From: Nilaparvata lugens
Lineage: Eukaryota; Arthropoda; Insecta; Hemiptera; Delphacidae
Assembly (NCBI RefSeq): GCF_014356525.2
Contig: NC_052507.1
Location: 38,800,368 to 38,864,367 of the forward strand
Length of the DNA stretch: 64,000 bases
Direction: 5' to 3'
Shown: positions 35,201 to 50,200 of the stretch, piece by piece
Layout: every line of letters begins with the position of its first letter
Position numbering within the stretch: the first letter of the stretch is position 1
Translations under genes and position numbers: made by a program
The notes under the pieces: generated by a model
What the model saw: the letters and a program-made list of their open reading frames with translations, nothing else
What the model was told of the DNA's origin: nothing
The model's database searches: none

Positions 35201-38200
35201 CAACTGCTCGTGAAACACTTCTTTAAGGCTGTGCAAAGGCTAAAAATAAACTTTCTACTGGTAATATTTTTCAAAGTTTTTCGATTTGATTATCATCGAG
35301 CTATCAAAATGAAAAAATTTTCTCAGGAAAACATTTTTTCCGATCATTACTTTTTGAGATATGAGCGACTAAAGTTATAATTTTTGGGACAGAACATTTC
35401 AAATTCGGAAAGAGATAAATCAATGAGATTTAGAGGATAAATTCTTCATGGTGTTGTTGATTGAATAAAACAATTTTCTTTGAAAAATATCAATTTTGGA
35501 GAGAGTTATTCAATTTACCATAAATGACCAAAAATAACTCAACTAAAAGTTATTTTTGGTAATGTTTAGTAAATTGAATAAATTTCTCAAAAATCAATGT
35601 TTTCAGAAAATTTTTGTTTTATTCAATCAACAATACCATGAGGAATTTATCCTCTGAATCTCATGGATCGATATTTCTTACCGAATTCTAAATGTTCTGT
35701 CCCAAAAATTTAAACTTTAGGCACTCATATCTCAAAAATTAATGATCGGGAAAAAATGTTTTCCTGAAAAAACTGATGATATACAAATTGAAAAACTTTG
35801 AAAAATATCACCAGTAGAAACTTTATTTTTAGCCTTTGCACAGCCTTAAGTACTGAAAACTTACAGTAAAATAGCTGATTTTTGGGTATGTAACTGATAA
35901 TATATTTCATGCTCGCTGCGCATTACGTTCAGTTTACGCTCGCTGCACATGCTCAGTACGGTTTTTTCACCACTCGCTATCATTAAGAAATTATAATTTT
36001 TTGTCTAGGATCAGTTGATTGATTGCTGGTTCCAACCATATAATATCATCCAAGTTCCATGATGGCTAAGGTTCATAACCTCAACAGTGGCGATAATATT
36101 ATTAGTATTTTTATTGTTTTGTAGTCCCATACTGGGGTTGTGGAAAAAACTGTGTTTCTAATTCGAGCGTGAAACATGTTTATTGCTTTAGCAAAATTAT
36201 CGTGCACCACTACGTGTTAAGCGATAGCTGTTTTACTGAAGCAATAAAGTCGTGTTTCACACTCTTAATACGTGAATACCGCAGCTATTTTAGGGTTAGT
36301 GACGATATTGTGAGATTCACTTTGAAATTTTAGCACTGTATGAATGTGAAATATTGATTTTAACTATAAGGAATACTGACTATTTAAAGTTATAGTTAGT
36401 TAATAAAAGTTAGTTAGCTATAAAGTTAGTTTCTTCATATTGTATCTGCATTCTGCAATCATACATTTTTTTAAATCAATTTTATAACAAGTAAAAATCT
36501 ATTTTTAGTACAGGTTCTCTAGAATGAGAAAGAGACAACAATCTAGTCAAGACACATAAAAAAATATCACCAAAATACGCTTTAATATCAAGCAAGATAA
36601 ATCACTCACGAATGACAGTTGTTTATGAGGCATCTACTTGAAAAATTCAAATTTTATGTTTTTATCTCAACCTACCTTTTCCTTCATCATCACTGAGTTC
36701 AATTTCTTCATCATTTCCATCACGCGAATTATCTTCCGCATTTTCTGCAGTAGCAATATCATCTTCGATCCCTCTTATGCGTCTTTCATCTTTATGCCTG
36801 AGAAAAATGTATTGGAAATAATTATTGAATCGTTGATGATTGATTGATAATGCTAATTAATAGCTGTTACAATATTCTACTACAACTTTGATTTTGACGT
36901 GTATTTTATAAGTGAAATGAATTGTAATTGTATTTGGTTTGAGAACGACGTTAACAATGAACGGCTTACCGTGGAATAGATCCTTCTTCGAGTTTGAAGA
37001 GAAAACTGAATCCCATAATAAGATGACAGGGCGGCAGGAAGTTCTTCTTGCCTCTGATCATGAAGCTACCGGTAGTGAGGTACTCTCCTGTGGGCGCCGT
37101 TTTGGACACCTGATGGGCATATACCCACCACGCATTAGTCACCACTTTTGCTTCCCACGCTGCACTGCAAAACGCAATTGCAAGCTTCAAATTTATTATC
37201 AATCCATCTTTAAAAGAGCAATAATCATCACATCAACATTGGAATAGATATCAAGTGCAATCATAGATTCAATCCTATATGGGAATGAGTTAATATACGA
37301 TGGACACCATTTCAATGAGGTGATTCCAGATTGAGCATGATTGTGTTTCTTCCATATAAATATTAGGGGCTGGGTTTCACCCAGGCTTGAATTAGTAAAA
37401 TTATCTTACTTTGTTTGATTCTATATGAATAAATAGTTTCTAAGGTCATTTTGTGCAAAGAGGGGTTCTGTATACCTTTTATTGTAATGTTTTCTATTGT
37501 ATTGTAATGTTTTCTATAGTAGTGTAATATTTTCTATTGTATTGTAATGATTTGATAAAAAAATTGAATTTGAAAAATTAAACATTGCCGTGCTACCAAT
37601 TTTTCCTTAAACGGTTGGAATAGCATTTAACACCTATCACCTAAGGAAAGTTGTCGGCTCCAATAAAATAGATTCTTGATAAACTGTGAATGGATCTATT
37701 GCCTATGAATGAGAAATCCAGTTTTCAGAGCAAATTAACTTATAATCTTCAGATGAAAATTTTGGCAAAACACAGAAATATACAAAGAACAATAACTTAC
37801 AAGCCTAATGATTTCAGAGTTATTACGAACTAAAAATACTTATCTAGTTTACAGTTGATACACAGTGGCTAATGGCTTGACAATACAAACCGCTAAATCT
37901 GACCAAAACAGCACAAAATTTTATATAAAACTCAATTTAAAACATTAATAAACGAGAATGATTTAGAGCAAAACTTTACAACACAAACATAGCCAGCCAT
38001 TAGTTTCAGAAGAAGATCGAACAGGAAAAAAACACAAATTGCAAGTCACGAAAGCCAACGCCCCGTTCAGTATCGATTTTTTACAGACACGTCAACACAA
38101 CATTATAATTTACAAGTTTAGAATTCACATTCTACATCTGTTCTCAATAAAACTTTAATTTGAAAATGTTATTTTAAATTTTTATATATATATCATTTAA

Positions 38201-41200
38201 ATAAACTGTTTATCCAGTAATTTGTTAACCCTGCCTCGGTGACATTATGGAACAATGCAACAAACATTTACGATAATAAATTCTCCATCAAAAAGTTTAT
38301 CCATCTATTGATAACTCTGACATTTACTATAAAGTTCCATAGATCTCGAATTGAAGATTCGATTCAAATGTGAGAAGAAAAATGTAATATTACAAATACC
38401 CCCCTCTTGACATAAAAAAATTTTACTGTTTGAAAATTTAAAGAAAAATTTACATTGACCCTAATGAAAATTGTTGAAATTTAAATTTGAGAACAGTAAC
38501 AATTTTTTCTAGAAAAAAAAAACAATACATGTCATCAAAAATATTGAAAATTATTATAAAAATTCATCAATAGCGTTTGTTATATGTTTCCAAACAATAT
38601 CTCAAAATATAGAATATCAATATTACTTTTGATTTAGCTTTATAATTTAAAGAAAAATATCTCAACAGAAAGTTTAATATGTAAAGAATAGTTTTTTTTT
38701 GAAATTGCACATAAATTTAATAGATAGAAAATTTAATTTTTATTGCATAAAAAAAATTTAGTATGTTGAATGAAAAAATTATTATTATTATTATTATTTT
38801 TTTTTTAAATGAATTGATGAATTGTTACATTTAATTTTCACATAAAATTTCAATAAATCAAAAAATGTTCATTTCTTTCACTATTGACGCGGTTGATTTT
38901 ATTGATGCACATTTTGGAAAACAGTCCGTTAAGGCACTCAGTATGATTTTCAGTTAAGTGTGACTCCAATGTGATGACGTTAAGTGTTGGGCTGATCTGG
39001 ATGCACGTAGTGTTGGGCTGATACTTGTAGTCGACTGCTGCATACCAAACTCGATACAGGTGACATCTCAGTTAGCATTGCTTCATGTTTGTAGTAGACG
39101 GCTGCATTCCAAATTCAATACAGAGTCACATAAATTTTGTATCATATTTGTAATTATACAATGTACATTTCAGGCTTGAAATGACAATGTAATTCGTTTT
39201 TTGAAAAGAGATAGACGCTGCATACAGGATTAATTTAGGTGAGGATTAATTTAGGTAAGGTTTGGTTTTTTGATATTTTCAGCTTTCAAGGTTTAGAGTT
39301 CTGCATACAGGAATAATTTAGGAGAGGATTTTTTGAATCAATTCTTTCATGATACTGTGACAGTTCTTCTGAATTCAAAGTTGTGAATGTGAACATGGAT
39401 GGCAATTACCTCCAGGTAATGCAGTAGTGTTGAAGTTTGAGATACTTGGTCAGCAATAGGCGTTGGCATTGCTATTGGCGTATTCTTTGGTGTCGGCTTT
39501 GGCATCGGCGTTGATATGGCATTGGCGTTGGCGTAGCTATTGACATCAGCACAGGCATCGGCGTTGATTTTGGTGTTGGCATCAGCATTGGCGCAGGCAT
39601 TGGCGTAGCTATTGGCATTGATTTTTGTTGTTGGCATTGGCGCAGATTTTGGCATTGGCGTAGCTATTGGCATTGGCGCAGGCATTGGCGTAGCTATTGG
39701 CATTGATTTTTGTTGTTGGCATTGGCGCAGATTTTGGCATTTGGCGTAGTTATTAGTGTTGGCGCAGGCATTGGCATTGATTTTTGTTGTTGGCATCAGC
39801 GTTGGCGCAGGCATTGGTGTAGCTATTGGCGTTGACATTGGCGTTGACATTAGCGTAGTTATTGGTTTAGGCCGCAGCGTAGATTTAGGCGTAGATATGT
39901 CACACTAGTTTGAAAATCACCCAAATGTTCTTAACACTCTTCATGGCGTTCACTTGTTACTGATTTCGAGATTCACATGATAACTATTTCAATGTTAATG
40001 TCTGTGCTGTACCTGTTGTCTTAAAATGCTTATAAACTAAGAAGAAAAACTTGATTAGGCTATCCATACAATCTAATACACATAAAATTAATTTTAAATA
40101 TATATAAAATGAAATTTGTTAACATCTTATTATACAGTCAGCAATACATAAATTGTGAAATATGGACATATCAATGATAAATTTAAAAAAAATTCATTCA
40201 TTTATTCACTGTTCAAATATCAAAATTTTAATCCATTCTTCAAAATAAAAATATAAGTTCATAACACCCTGTATCATTATCAAAATTGTAAAAAACAACA
40301 TCATAACAACACAACAAAATTTAATTTCAATACATATTTCAATAATTTCAGACATTTGGTCTTCTATTCAATCATTTCATAATATATTTGCATTTCATTA
40401 TTATTTAATATAACATTTCATTTATAGCATGTTCATTTCACATTTATGATTTATCATTCAGGGTTTCAAAATTATTTAGTTTTAATTTTGTTCAAAAATT
40501 GTATAAAAAGCAAATTATTTAATATTATTAATCATCGTTTGTTGGATACTATAGTTTATTTCGACTTTTCAATGTTCTAAACACAAACTACATTTCATGA
40601 CAAAACTTTACTATCAAACATTAAACAAGAAATCATTCAAAACATCAATAATATTTTGCTTCAAAGGCAAACAATATTCATAATTAATCATCATTTTGCA
40701 TCTATGGCAATCAACATTATTAATCATTATTTTGCATCTATGGCAATCAACATTAGTAATCAACACAAAAAATATTATCTCATTACTGCCTCTCTAAGTC
40801 ATAACCTCTGTTATTCCTTCTTTAGGCAATAATGGGTTTCCATCTCAAAAAACAATCACATACCAGCAAAATTCTAATCAACAAACCCCACTAAAAATTC
40901 TACATACACTCCAGCATCCATTTCAAACGATAATCAATCATATCAAAATTTATAGAACAAACAGTTTTAAAATTTGAAAAAAAAATATCAATTACAAAAC
41001 ACTTTAGAAAAATTTTAGCCTTTAACTCATTTCAATTGATAATATAACACAACGTTTTAAATTAAACCAATTATTTTTTAAAATAATTTAAAATTTAAAG
41101 ACTGTATAATAAGTATAAACATTTCAAGATTATGATACAAAGATGATCAAGATGAAATACTGGGTAAATAAGTTCCCTAAAAAATACAAACAAGAGAAAA

Positions 41201-44200
41201 AGAAAACTGGGTAAATAAATTCCCTAAAACAACACACACAAAATTGATACACTTCACATAAGTGATACATGATGAAAAAATATGCCACAAGCAAACAATA
41301 TTATTTACACTACAATGGATAGATTTTAGAAAAGTTAAGTTTTATCAACAATTTAAAGATTAGGAAAATAAGCTACTATTTTAACTTCTAATATTATTTC
41401 AGAAGAAATACAAATTTAAATGACTATGGACAAGATTGGTTAAGATATGCTTCATAGAAGAAATTTACTGAATATTACACAAAGACAGGAAAGAATCGAA
41501 AATTGAAAAGATTAAGGGCCAAGAAAATAGGCTACAGGAAAGAAAAAAGACACAATTATGGACTCTTACCATACACTGTGTAGCGATTATGCTATTCTGA
41601 ATCCCGGCATAACACAGGATTCCTAATCATTGTGTGTTGGGGAATACCCTTTCATCATGTGATTCATTGTCATCATCTTGTAAATAAGCAACTTGAAACA
41701 ACCTTTGAATACTAACACATCAATGGAAACTTTGTGTTTTGTTTTCTTCAATAGCATAATTTTATTCATGGGTTCATTAGTTTCAACCAAGCAGTTTTGC
41801 CTACAAAAGTTTGTCATGTTCACTTGAGAATGCATTGCATACACCTTTTCAATTCTCAGTTGAAAGTTTAACTCATCAACTTGACTCAAAGCAAGATTCA
41901 TTTTGTTTACATTTTTCCTAACCTCTACAGAAACCTGTCTCATGTAATCATTCACTTTGTTCATAGTTTTCCTAACCTTCAATGTAGCAATATTACTTTC
42001 ATGATAGTTGACTTTCATTAAAGACAACTCCCTACCTACTTCTTTATTCAATTCTACTATCTCACTAGGGTTGACTTTTTCAACAACAGTAACTAGGCCT
42101 ACATTGTCAGAAACTTGAATGAGTTGATCTTGTAACTTAACACTACTATCATCCTGCTTCAATTTGTTTTCATCTTTCAATGTTTCATGTGCATTTTTCA
42201 ATAGAAGGTTTATACTAACCTGCTCTAGTCTAATGCTAGTACATTCTTGCTTCATATCATCAAACCTAGCATTTTGATTTTTAAACATTTGGTCTAACTT
42301 AGCATTTTGCTTATCAATTTAGCATTTAACTCATCAAATCTAGCATCTAGCTTATCAAACCTTTGTGTTAAGAATGCTATAAGATTAAGATCATTTTTAA
42401 TGTTTGCCATTTTGTAATATGCACTGATTCATTAAAACTTGATCTCTCTTGAACCGACCTCCCACTCAGCAACAAACCATTCATAACCTATCAAGATTCT
42501 TGATAAACTGTGAATGGATCTATTGCCTATGAATGAGAAATCCAGTTTTCAGAGCAAATTAACTTATAATCTTCAGATGAAAATTTTGGCAAAACACAGA
42601 AATATACAAAGAACAATAACTTACAAGCCTAATGATTTCAGAGTTATTACGAACTAAAAATACTTATCTAGTTTACAGTTGATACACAGTGGCTAATGGC
42701 TTGACAATACAAACCGCTAAATCTGACCAAAACAGCACAAAATTTTATATAAAACTCAATTTAAAACATTAATAAACGAAAATGATTTAGAGCAAAACTT
42801 TACAACACAAACATAGCCAGCCATTAGTTTCAGAAGAAGATCGAACAGGAAAAAAACACAAATTGCAAGTCACGAAAGCCAACGCCCCGTTCAGTATCGA
42901 TTTTTTACAGACACGTCAACACAACATTATAATTTACAAGTTTAGAATTCACATTCTACATCTGTTCTCAATAAAACTTTAATTTGAAAATGTTATTTTA
43001 AATTTTTATATATATATCATTTAAATAAACTGTTTATCCAGTAATTTGTTAACCCTGCCTCGGTGACATTATGGAACAATGCAACAAACATTTACGATAA
43101 TAAATTCTCCATCAAAAAGTTTATCCATCTATTGATAACTCTGACATTTACTATAAAGTTCCATAGATCTCGAATTGAAGATTCGATTCAAATGTGAGAA
43201 GAAAAATGTAATATTACAACATATTAAACATACAAGTCTTGTTTTAAAAAAAAACTAATGTGTACCTACATATTAACAGAACATCAAACTAAACTTTTCT
43301 GGAAATGCAAATTGACTTTCATTTTGGTACCTTACAATTTGCAAATGTGATGTGTGTCAAGTTGAGACTTAATAGCCACTTGCACTAATCAGCCTGAAAA
43401 ACAATAGAGCTTCACAGTCCTTACCTTATCAATTTGAGCATATTTATTCATCTGTTTTTTCTCACTCTTGGACAGGTTAACTCAACTAACAATATCAAAC
43501 AGAAAGAAGTTACTTTATACTATGAATGGGAAATAAGAATGTAACTCGGATTGGAATTCATTGAGCAATAATAAAAATGTGGTATGGTACACTCACACAA
43601 CTTTCCTTGCTCATTGAACGGTAAGCCTCATTCTTGAACAAGAATAATATTTAGGGGAATAACATAATGACGATTGAGGGCCACATATTTTCAACTACGA
43701 TCATATTATTGTTTTCAGAGAACATTTACATTTGTGTAAATTATTGTGAAATTTGATGATTTTTGAAAGGCATCAAAACAGCTGTTCTACAAATAAAAGA
43801 TCTCGACTATAGTTTGTGTAAAACAAGTTGAGACTTGGCCCTCCATCCGAAGAAATTACAGCGTTGCCAAATCGTGTAAAATTGCAACTTACTCAAATTT
43901 CCAATTCAACGTCAGAATTGGATGTATCATCATCCCCGATATCCTAGTAGTGATAAAAAAGTTTCAGGGTTGAAGGATTAAAAGGAAATTCAACTTTTAT
44001 GATGAAATTGGAAACATCGCGAAGATTTGTTTTTCTTTTGAATATCACTTCTCTCAGAATCATGTAGCGTCGTAATGCGAAATAATTTTATATCAAATCA
44101 ACGGGGAGACTGTCTCCTTTCTATTGGTGTCTGGATCATTTTTATCCGTCCCATAGATATTTTTTAATTAATAATTGACCGAGCGAAGTAGGGTCTAAGA

Positions 44201-47200
44201 TTCAAGTCGACGGTTTGGCATTTCTCTTAATGTTTAAATGTTTATATGTTTATATGTTGCGCATTTACGGCGAAACGCAGTAATAGATTTTCATGAAATT
44301 TGACAGGTATGTTCCTTTTTAAATTGCGCGTCGACGTATATACAAGGTTTTTGGGAATTTTGCATTTCAAGGATAATATTAAAGGAAAAAGAAGCCTCCT
44401 CCATACGTCAATATAAGAGTAAAAATCAGACTATAGAATTATTCATCATAAATCAGCTGTCGAGTTGACTATAAATCGCATGCCATGACGCATGCAATTC
44501 AATATCTCAATGTAACTTGATAAAAAATCAGCAGCTGTGTAGACTATAAAAGGCATGCCTCATTGAATGCAATTTTTATGCACTATTAAATAGGATGCAA
44601 AGAACTTTAACAGCTTGTCTGGGCGCCTAGATGTCTTCTGGTTTTCTCGCGCTAAATTCCGGATAGCGTTATATGATAATTAAATCTTGTGTAAGCATGA
44701 TCTGATCAAATAAATAGTTAGTGTATCAGTGTGGATGTGCTTATGGTTTGGGACGTCGTTATAACAGCGCGAGGTCTACTGTTCACAGAACTACTATTTA
44801 AGTACATTTCGACAGAAAACATGAAATTTTCGACATGCTGGAAAATTTTTTGTTTCGAAAGATAAGTGGGTGGTGAAAGCGAGAAAGTTTCTCAGAAATA
44901 ATTGAAATTGTTTTTTCAATTGTCAAAAGTGGTCGGAAGATCGTATTTTGGTCTCAAAGGAATTTTAAAGTTAGAAGAGTGGCTGCATGGTATGCATTGT
45001 GTACCAAATTGTATGCTAAAGGCTGGCAATTTACAAGATTATTTGACTGAATTATTTCAAACGCAAGCAGCTGATTGCCTCTAGAAAGGCTGTAATGAAA
45101 CACCGCAAGGATTATTCAAGGCGAGGTTGTCATTTTCACTATTATTATGATCATCTGGCTTGCAGTTGCTGAATTTTTCAATCGTTCTGTATTTTGAATT
45201 TGTTGATCCCAGCTATTGATAGCATATGACGGCACACCATTCAGCCGCTATACTTGACTTTAAAACTCCTAAGAGGCCAAAATACGTTCTTCCGAGTACG
45301 TTTGACAATTATTGGAAAAATAATTTCAATTATTTCTGAGAAACTTTCTCGCTTTCACCACCTACTTATCTTTTGAAACAAAAAAGTTTCTAGCATGTCA
45401 AAAATTTCATGTTTTCTGCTCGAAATGTCTCAACATTGACGAACATTATTATTAATTGAAAAATATCTATGGGTCGGATAAAAATGATCCAGAAACCAAT
45501 AGGAAGGAGACAGTCTCCCCGTTCATTCGATATAAAATTTATGCTCATTACGACGCTACATGATTCTGAGAAAAGTGATATTCAAAAGAAAAACAAATTT
45601 TCGCGATGTTTCCAATTTTATCATAAAAATTAAATTTCCTTTTAATCCTTCAACCCTGAAACTTTTTTAGCACTACTAGGATATCGGGGATGATATAACA
45701 CATCCAATTCTGACGTTGAATTGGAAATTTGAGAAAGTTGCAATTTTACACGATTTGGCAACCCTGTAATTTCTTGGATGGAGGGCCAAGTCTCAACTGG
45801 TTTTACACAAACTATAATTTGTTCTTTTGGATAAACTGCTCTACCTTCCCATCTCATGCACGAGAAGGAAGTTACAAAGTCAATTTCTCAAGGATAGGGT
45901 GTATCCCCTGTTAGTTTCCCAGGAAGGAGACTCATGCCAGTTGATAGAGCTGAAAAATAATTATACAGGGTATGAATTTGAAAAAAATCGGTCGTCATTT
46001 TTGAGAAAATCGTCATAGAAATTCAACAAAATCCATTTTTCTCAAGAATGTGTAATATTACATTTTAATATGACATTTTAAATTATCGCGTGAATCTCGA
46101 AATCTACAACACAAGTGAATGCCATGTGTTAAGAACATTTGGGTGAGTTTCGAACTGGTGTGACTCATTAATGGATTGCCGACGCCAATGTCGACGCCAA
46201 TGACTATGCCTATTGCTGACTACGCAACTCAAGCTTCTGCACTACTACATTACCTGGAGGTAATTGCCATTCATGTCCAAGTTCGCAACTTTAAAATCAA
46301 TTAACAGTCACTGTATCATGAAAGAAACTGATTCAAAACAAAAAATGCTCACCTAAATTAATCCTATATGCTGGACTTTAAACCTTGAAAGCTGAAAATA
46401 TCAAAAAACCAAACCCTACCTAAGTTAATCCTCACCTAAGTTAATCCTGTATGCAGCGTCTATCTCTTTTCCAAAAAACAAGTTACATTGTCATTTCAAG
46501 CCTGATGTATGATACACAATTCACGTGACTTTGAGTGAGCTTGACATGCACCCGTCTACTACAAGCATGAGGCAATGCTAACAGATGTCACCTGTATCGA
46601 GCTTGGTATGCATCAGTCGACTACAAGCATGAGGCCATGCTAATAGATGTCTACGTGTATCCAGATCAGCCCAACACTGGAGTCACACTTAACTGAAATT
46701 CATACGGAGTGCCTTAACGGACTGTTTTCAAAATTCGCATCGATAAAAAATCAACCGCGTCAACAGTGGAAGAAATGGACTTTTTTCAAAATTCGCATCC
46801 ATAAAAAATCAACCAAGTCAACAGTGAAAGAAATGGACATTTTTTAATTTATTGCAATTTTATGTGAAAATTAAATGTAACAATAATTCATCAATTCATT
46901 TAAAAAATTCTGTTCAACATACTAAATTTTTATGCAATAACATTTCAATTTTCTATCTATTAAACTTATGTAAAATTTCAATAATTATTCTTTAAATAAT
47001 TATATTAAATTTTCTGTTGAGATAGTTTCCTTGAATTATAAAGCTAAATCAAAAAATAATTTTGATGTTCTATACTTTCAAATATGGTTTGAAAATATAT
47101 AACAAATGCTATTGTTGAATTTTTATAATAATTTTCAATTATAAGTTGACATTTAATGTTTGTGTAGAAACTCCTGTTCTCAAATTTAATTTCAACAATT

Positions 47201-50200
47201 TCCATTTGTTACAATGTAATGTTAATTTTTTTTAAAATTCTCAAACAGTAAAATGTTTTATGTCGAGAGGGGGGTATTTGTAATATTACATTTTTTATAA
47301 TTTAAAATTGAATCTTCAATTTGATATTCAAAATATTAATAAAACTTGATAGCGAATATCGGTGTAATCGATTTACGGACTTAACTTTTCACAGGGAATT
47401 TATCATATACTAGTGTTGAACTTTCCACTGAATCACTGTAACCAAGTTCTATTTCTGAATAAACAGATAATTCTAAACAATATAAAGGTTAATTAAATTT
47501 AAAAATAAAGTTTTATTGAGTATAATAAATGAAATTTGTAGAGTTGTTTTCTTTATTAGTGAGGTTGGCATTTATGACGTTTTTAAGGTGTGTCTTTTAA
47601 GAAAGCAAGTCATTTTGGCTCTCAGAAAAAATGGCTGCTGGCTGAAATAGAATCGTTTTTGTCCTGTTGAAAATTTTCTGTTTAAGTAAAGTTTAAAATG
47701 TTTTATTTGAGATCTGAATAATTTTATCATTTTCTAAATGTGTGTTGAATGTATCATAATTTTGAAGTCTGTAGCCAAACAATGAATTCAAATATGCATA
47801 TTTCAGCTTGTAAGATTCTATGTTTAAGTGTCATATGGTTTTGTTTAGTAAACTTTGTTGTTAATTGCACAAGTATTATGAAAATTATAAGTTGATTTGC
47901 TCTGAACTGAATCTCTTATTCATAAGCATTAGATCCATTCATGATATATTAAGATATTAGATTATTAGGAACCGATGACTTTCCTTAGGTGATAGGTGAA
48001 TGCTATCCAACTTATTAGGATAAATTGGTAGCACATCAAATGTTACGGAGCTCCTATAATTTTCCCAGAAATGAGACTCATGTCAGTTGATAGCTATCCA
48101 GGGTATAAATTTGAAGAAAATCGTTAGACCCATTTTCGTGAAAAACAGACATACACACACACAGGCCAACACCCAAAAATCATGATTTTGGACTCAGGGG
48201 CCTTGAAACGTACAGAAAACTTGAAATTAAGGAACCTTAATTTTTTGGGAAAGCGATACCTACCTTACCTATGGTAATAGGGCAAGGAAAGTAAAAACTA
48301 GACAGTGAGAGAGTATACAGGCTAATTGTATTTGATTCAAATAATTGAAGTGATAATACAGTTATGAATACCTGTAACAGACAGCCATGGCTCCAGCTTC
48401 GTTGAGGGTTTTAGGAGGCACAGGTTGACCTGACGGGTTGATTATCACAATGCTACTGGCTCCAGTGATATCTGCGTGCACATATATGTCGTGCGTATTC
48501 AGATACCTTTTCACTATCAATTCGTTCTGTTGTTGGTCTCGTCCACCAATTACTGCAACAGAAAGTATTCATTGGATTGTACTGGAATTGAATGAGACAC
48601 ATCATCAGTCTGATTTGAAAATGCAATTGACATAAGCTCAATCAATTTCTTTCAAATCAGCACTAAAGAACATTTATAATTAACCAAATATTTGATTTGC
48701 TAGTGGGATACAGAGTAGAAGAATAAGAATAAGAATAATTTTATTCCTTCAATGCATAACAATGCTATCAGAAACGTCAATTTGATAATAATACTGTACA
48801 TATAACTTCAGGTTTCAATTTTACAATAGTAAAATGTACATAATAATAATAATAATTCATCTATACAAGGTATCTTTTAATAGAATAAAAAATATAACAT
48901 CAAAAAGGATAAAGTCATATAACATAATAGAATATAGTCATTAATTGATAAAATAAAGAATACATCAAAAACATAACAATACAAATATTGAGAACACTTT
49001 TACTTAAAAGATATATTCTTCCCTGCTTCAATTAAAATAGTTGTCAAATGGTAGATTAAAGAAATCTGAAAGTGAATACAATGGATTGTCTAATAGGAGG
49101 CGCTCTATGTTTATAAGTTTTAGCTGGTAGGTTACTGGGTTACTTTATTGGTATGGGCAATTTATTGAATAATTTCAATGATATATCATTCGGGCTGGTT
49201 GCTATCCTATTCAATCTAGTATATGATACATCTATTTTTGATTTGTTCCTAGTGTTATGACTGTGAATGTCGGTTCTGCAGCTATATGAGCATACATTCT
49301 TTTTTTATTTGTAGGAGAAGTTTGAAAGCGACCATGCTGTAAACTGTCATGATTTTCTGTTTTATAAATAGAGGCTTGCAATGTTCCAGATAAGCAACAT
49401 CGCATATAATTCTTAAAGCCTTCTTCTGGAGCAAGAATACTTTTTGTACCTCTGGGGCGCAGCCCCACAAGACTAAACCATACATATAAGTGCTTTGGAA
49501 AAAGGCGAAGTAGCACATTCTCAAATAATTGGAAGGCACACAGTCCTTGAGACTACGAAGGAGATATATAAACCTACTTAATTTTGAGCAGACACTTTCA
49601 ATTTGGGGTATCCATGTGAGCTTCTGATCCAGTATGCCCAGAAGCTTTGTACTTTCAGCTCCATCACTAATCCTTCTCAGTCCAAGCACCAGTGTTTGCG
49701 TCTTGGCATTATTTAAAAATAGGCGGTTCGCTCTAAACCAAGCTGAAGCCTCTCCCTGACTGCTAGACATTTTTCGTTGTAGAGCACTCAGATCAACATC
49801 GTTGGTAACCAGTGATGAATCATCAGCGTAGCAAACAACTTTAGATGAAATATTTAATTCTATATCGTTCATCATCACTAGAAATAATAGTGGCCCAAGA
49901 ATGGATCCTTGAGGTACTACGTGTGGTAATTTAAGTGGATCAGAAAGACTTGAGTTTACACACACTGTCTGCGTACGACCCTCTAAAAAGGATTCAAATA
50001 ATTTTAAAGCTCTATCACGGACACCCAAAAATTGTAATTTTTTTAGTAGAATGCTGTGATCAACGACAGCAAATCCTTTACTCAGATCGAATAACAATGT
50101 ATCCGTGTGAAACTGGGGTTTCTGCTCTAGCTGCCATGAAAAGTGAATATAGACCAAGACTGGATGTGACCCAGGAACTTAGAGTAGCGTTATCGGAGCT

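Larger units (their letters stand above)
37586..43218 (-). mobile_element. Non-autonomous LTR retroelement with 0.72 kb LTRs
   Basis: Near-identical direct repeats 37677-38394 and 42501-43218 flank 4.1 kb. The purine tract AAGAGGGGGG at 38400-38410 (minus sense) sets the orientation: the 3' LTR is at 37.6-38.4 kb. AACAT flanks the whole at 37581-37585 and 43218-43222. Only a coiled-coil gag-like ORF and a minisatellite frame are seen; no RT, RNase H or integrase. It therefore depends on another element for mobility. The near-identity of the LTRs points to a recent insertion. Confidence 0.85.

Noticed and set aside
35180..35910. ORFs with a [15 protein letters not shown] pattern on both strands
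   Set aside because: Inverted translations of the TTAA foldback element arms.
39347..39850. 167-aa Pro/Asn/Ala-rich protein
   Set aside because: Not called as a gene: it follows a minisatellite whose units are multiples of three; kept as a repeat feature.
44902..45084. 60-aa ORF between the foldback arms
   Set aside because: No family resemblance; it overlaps the arm sequence and its inverted copy is not open.
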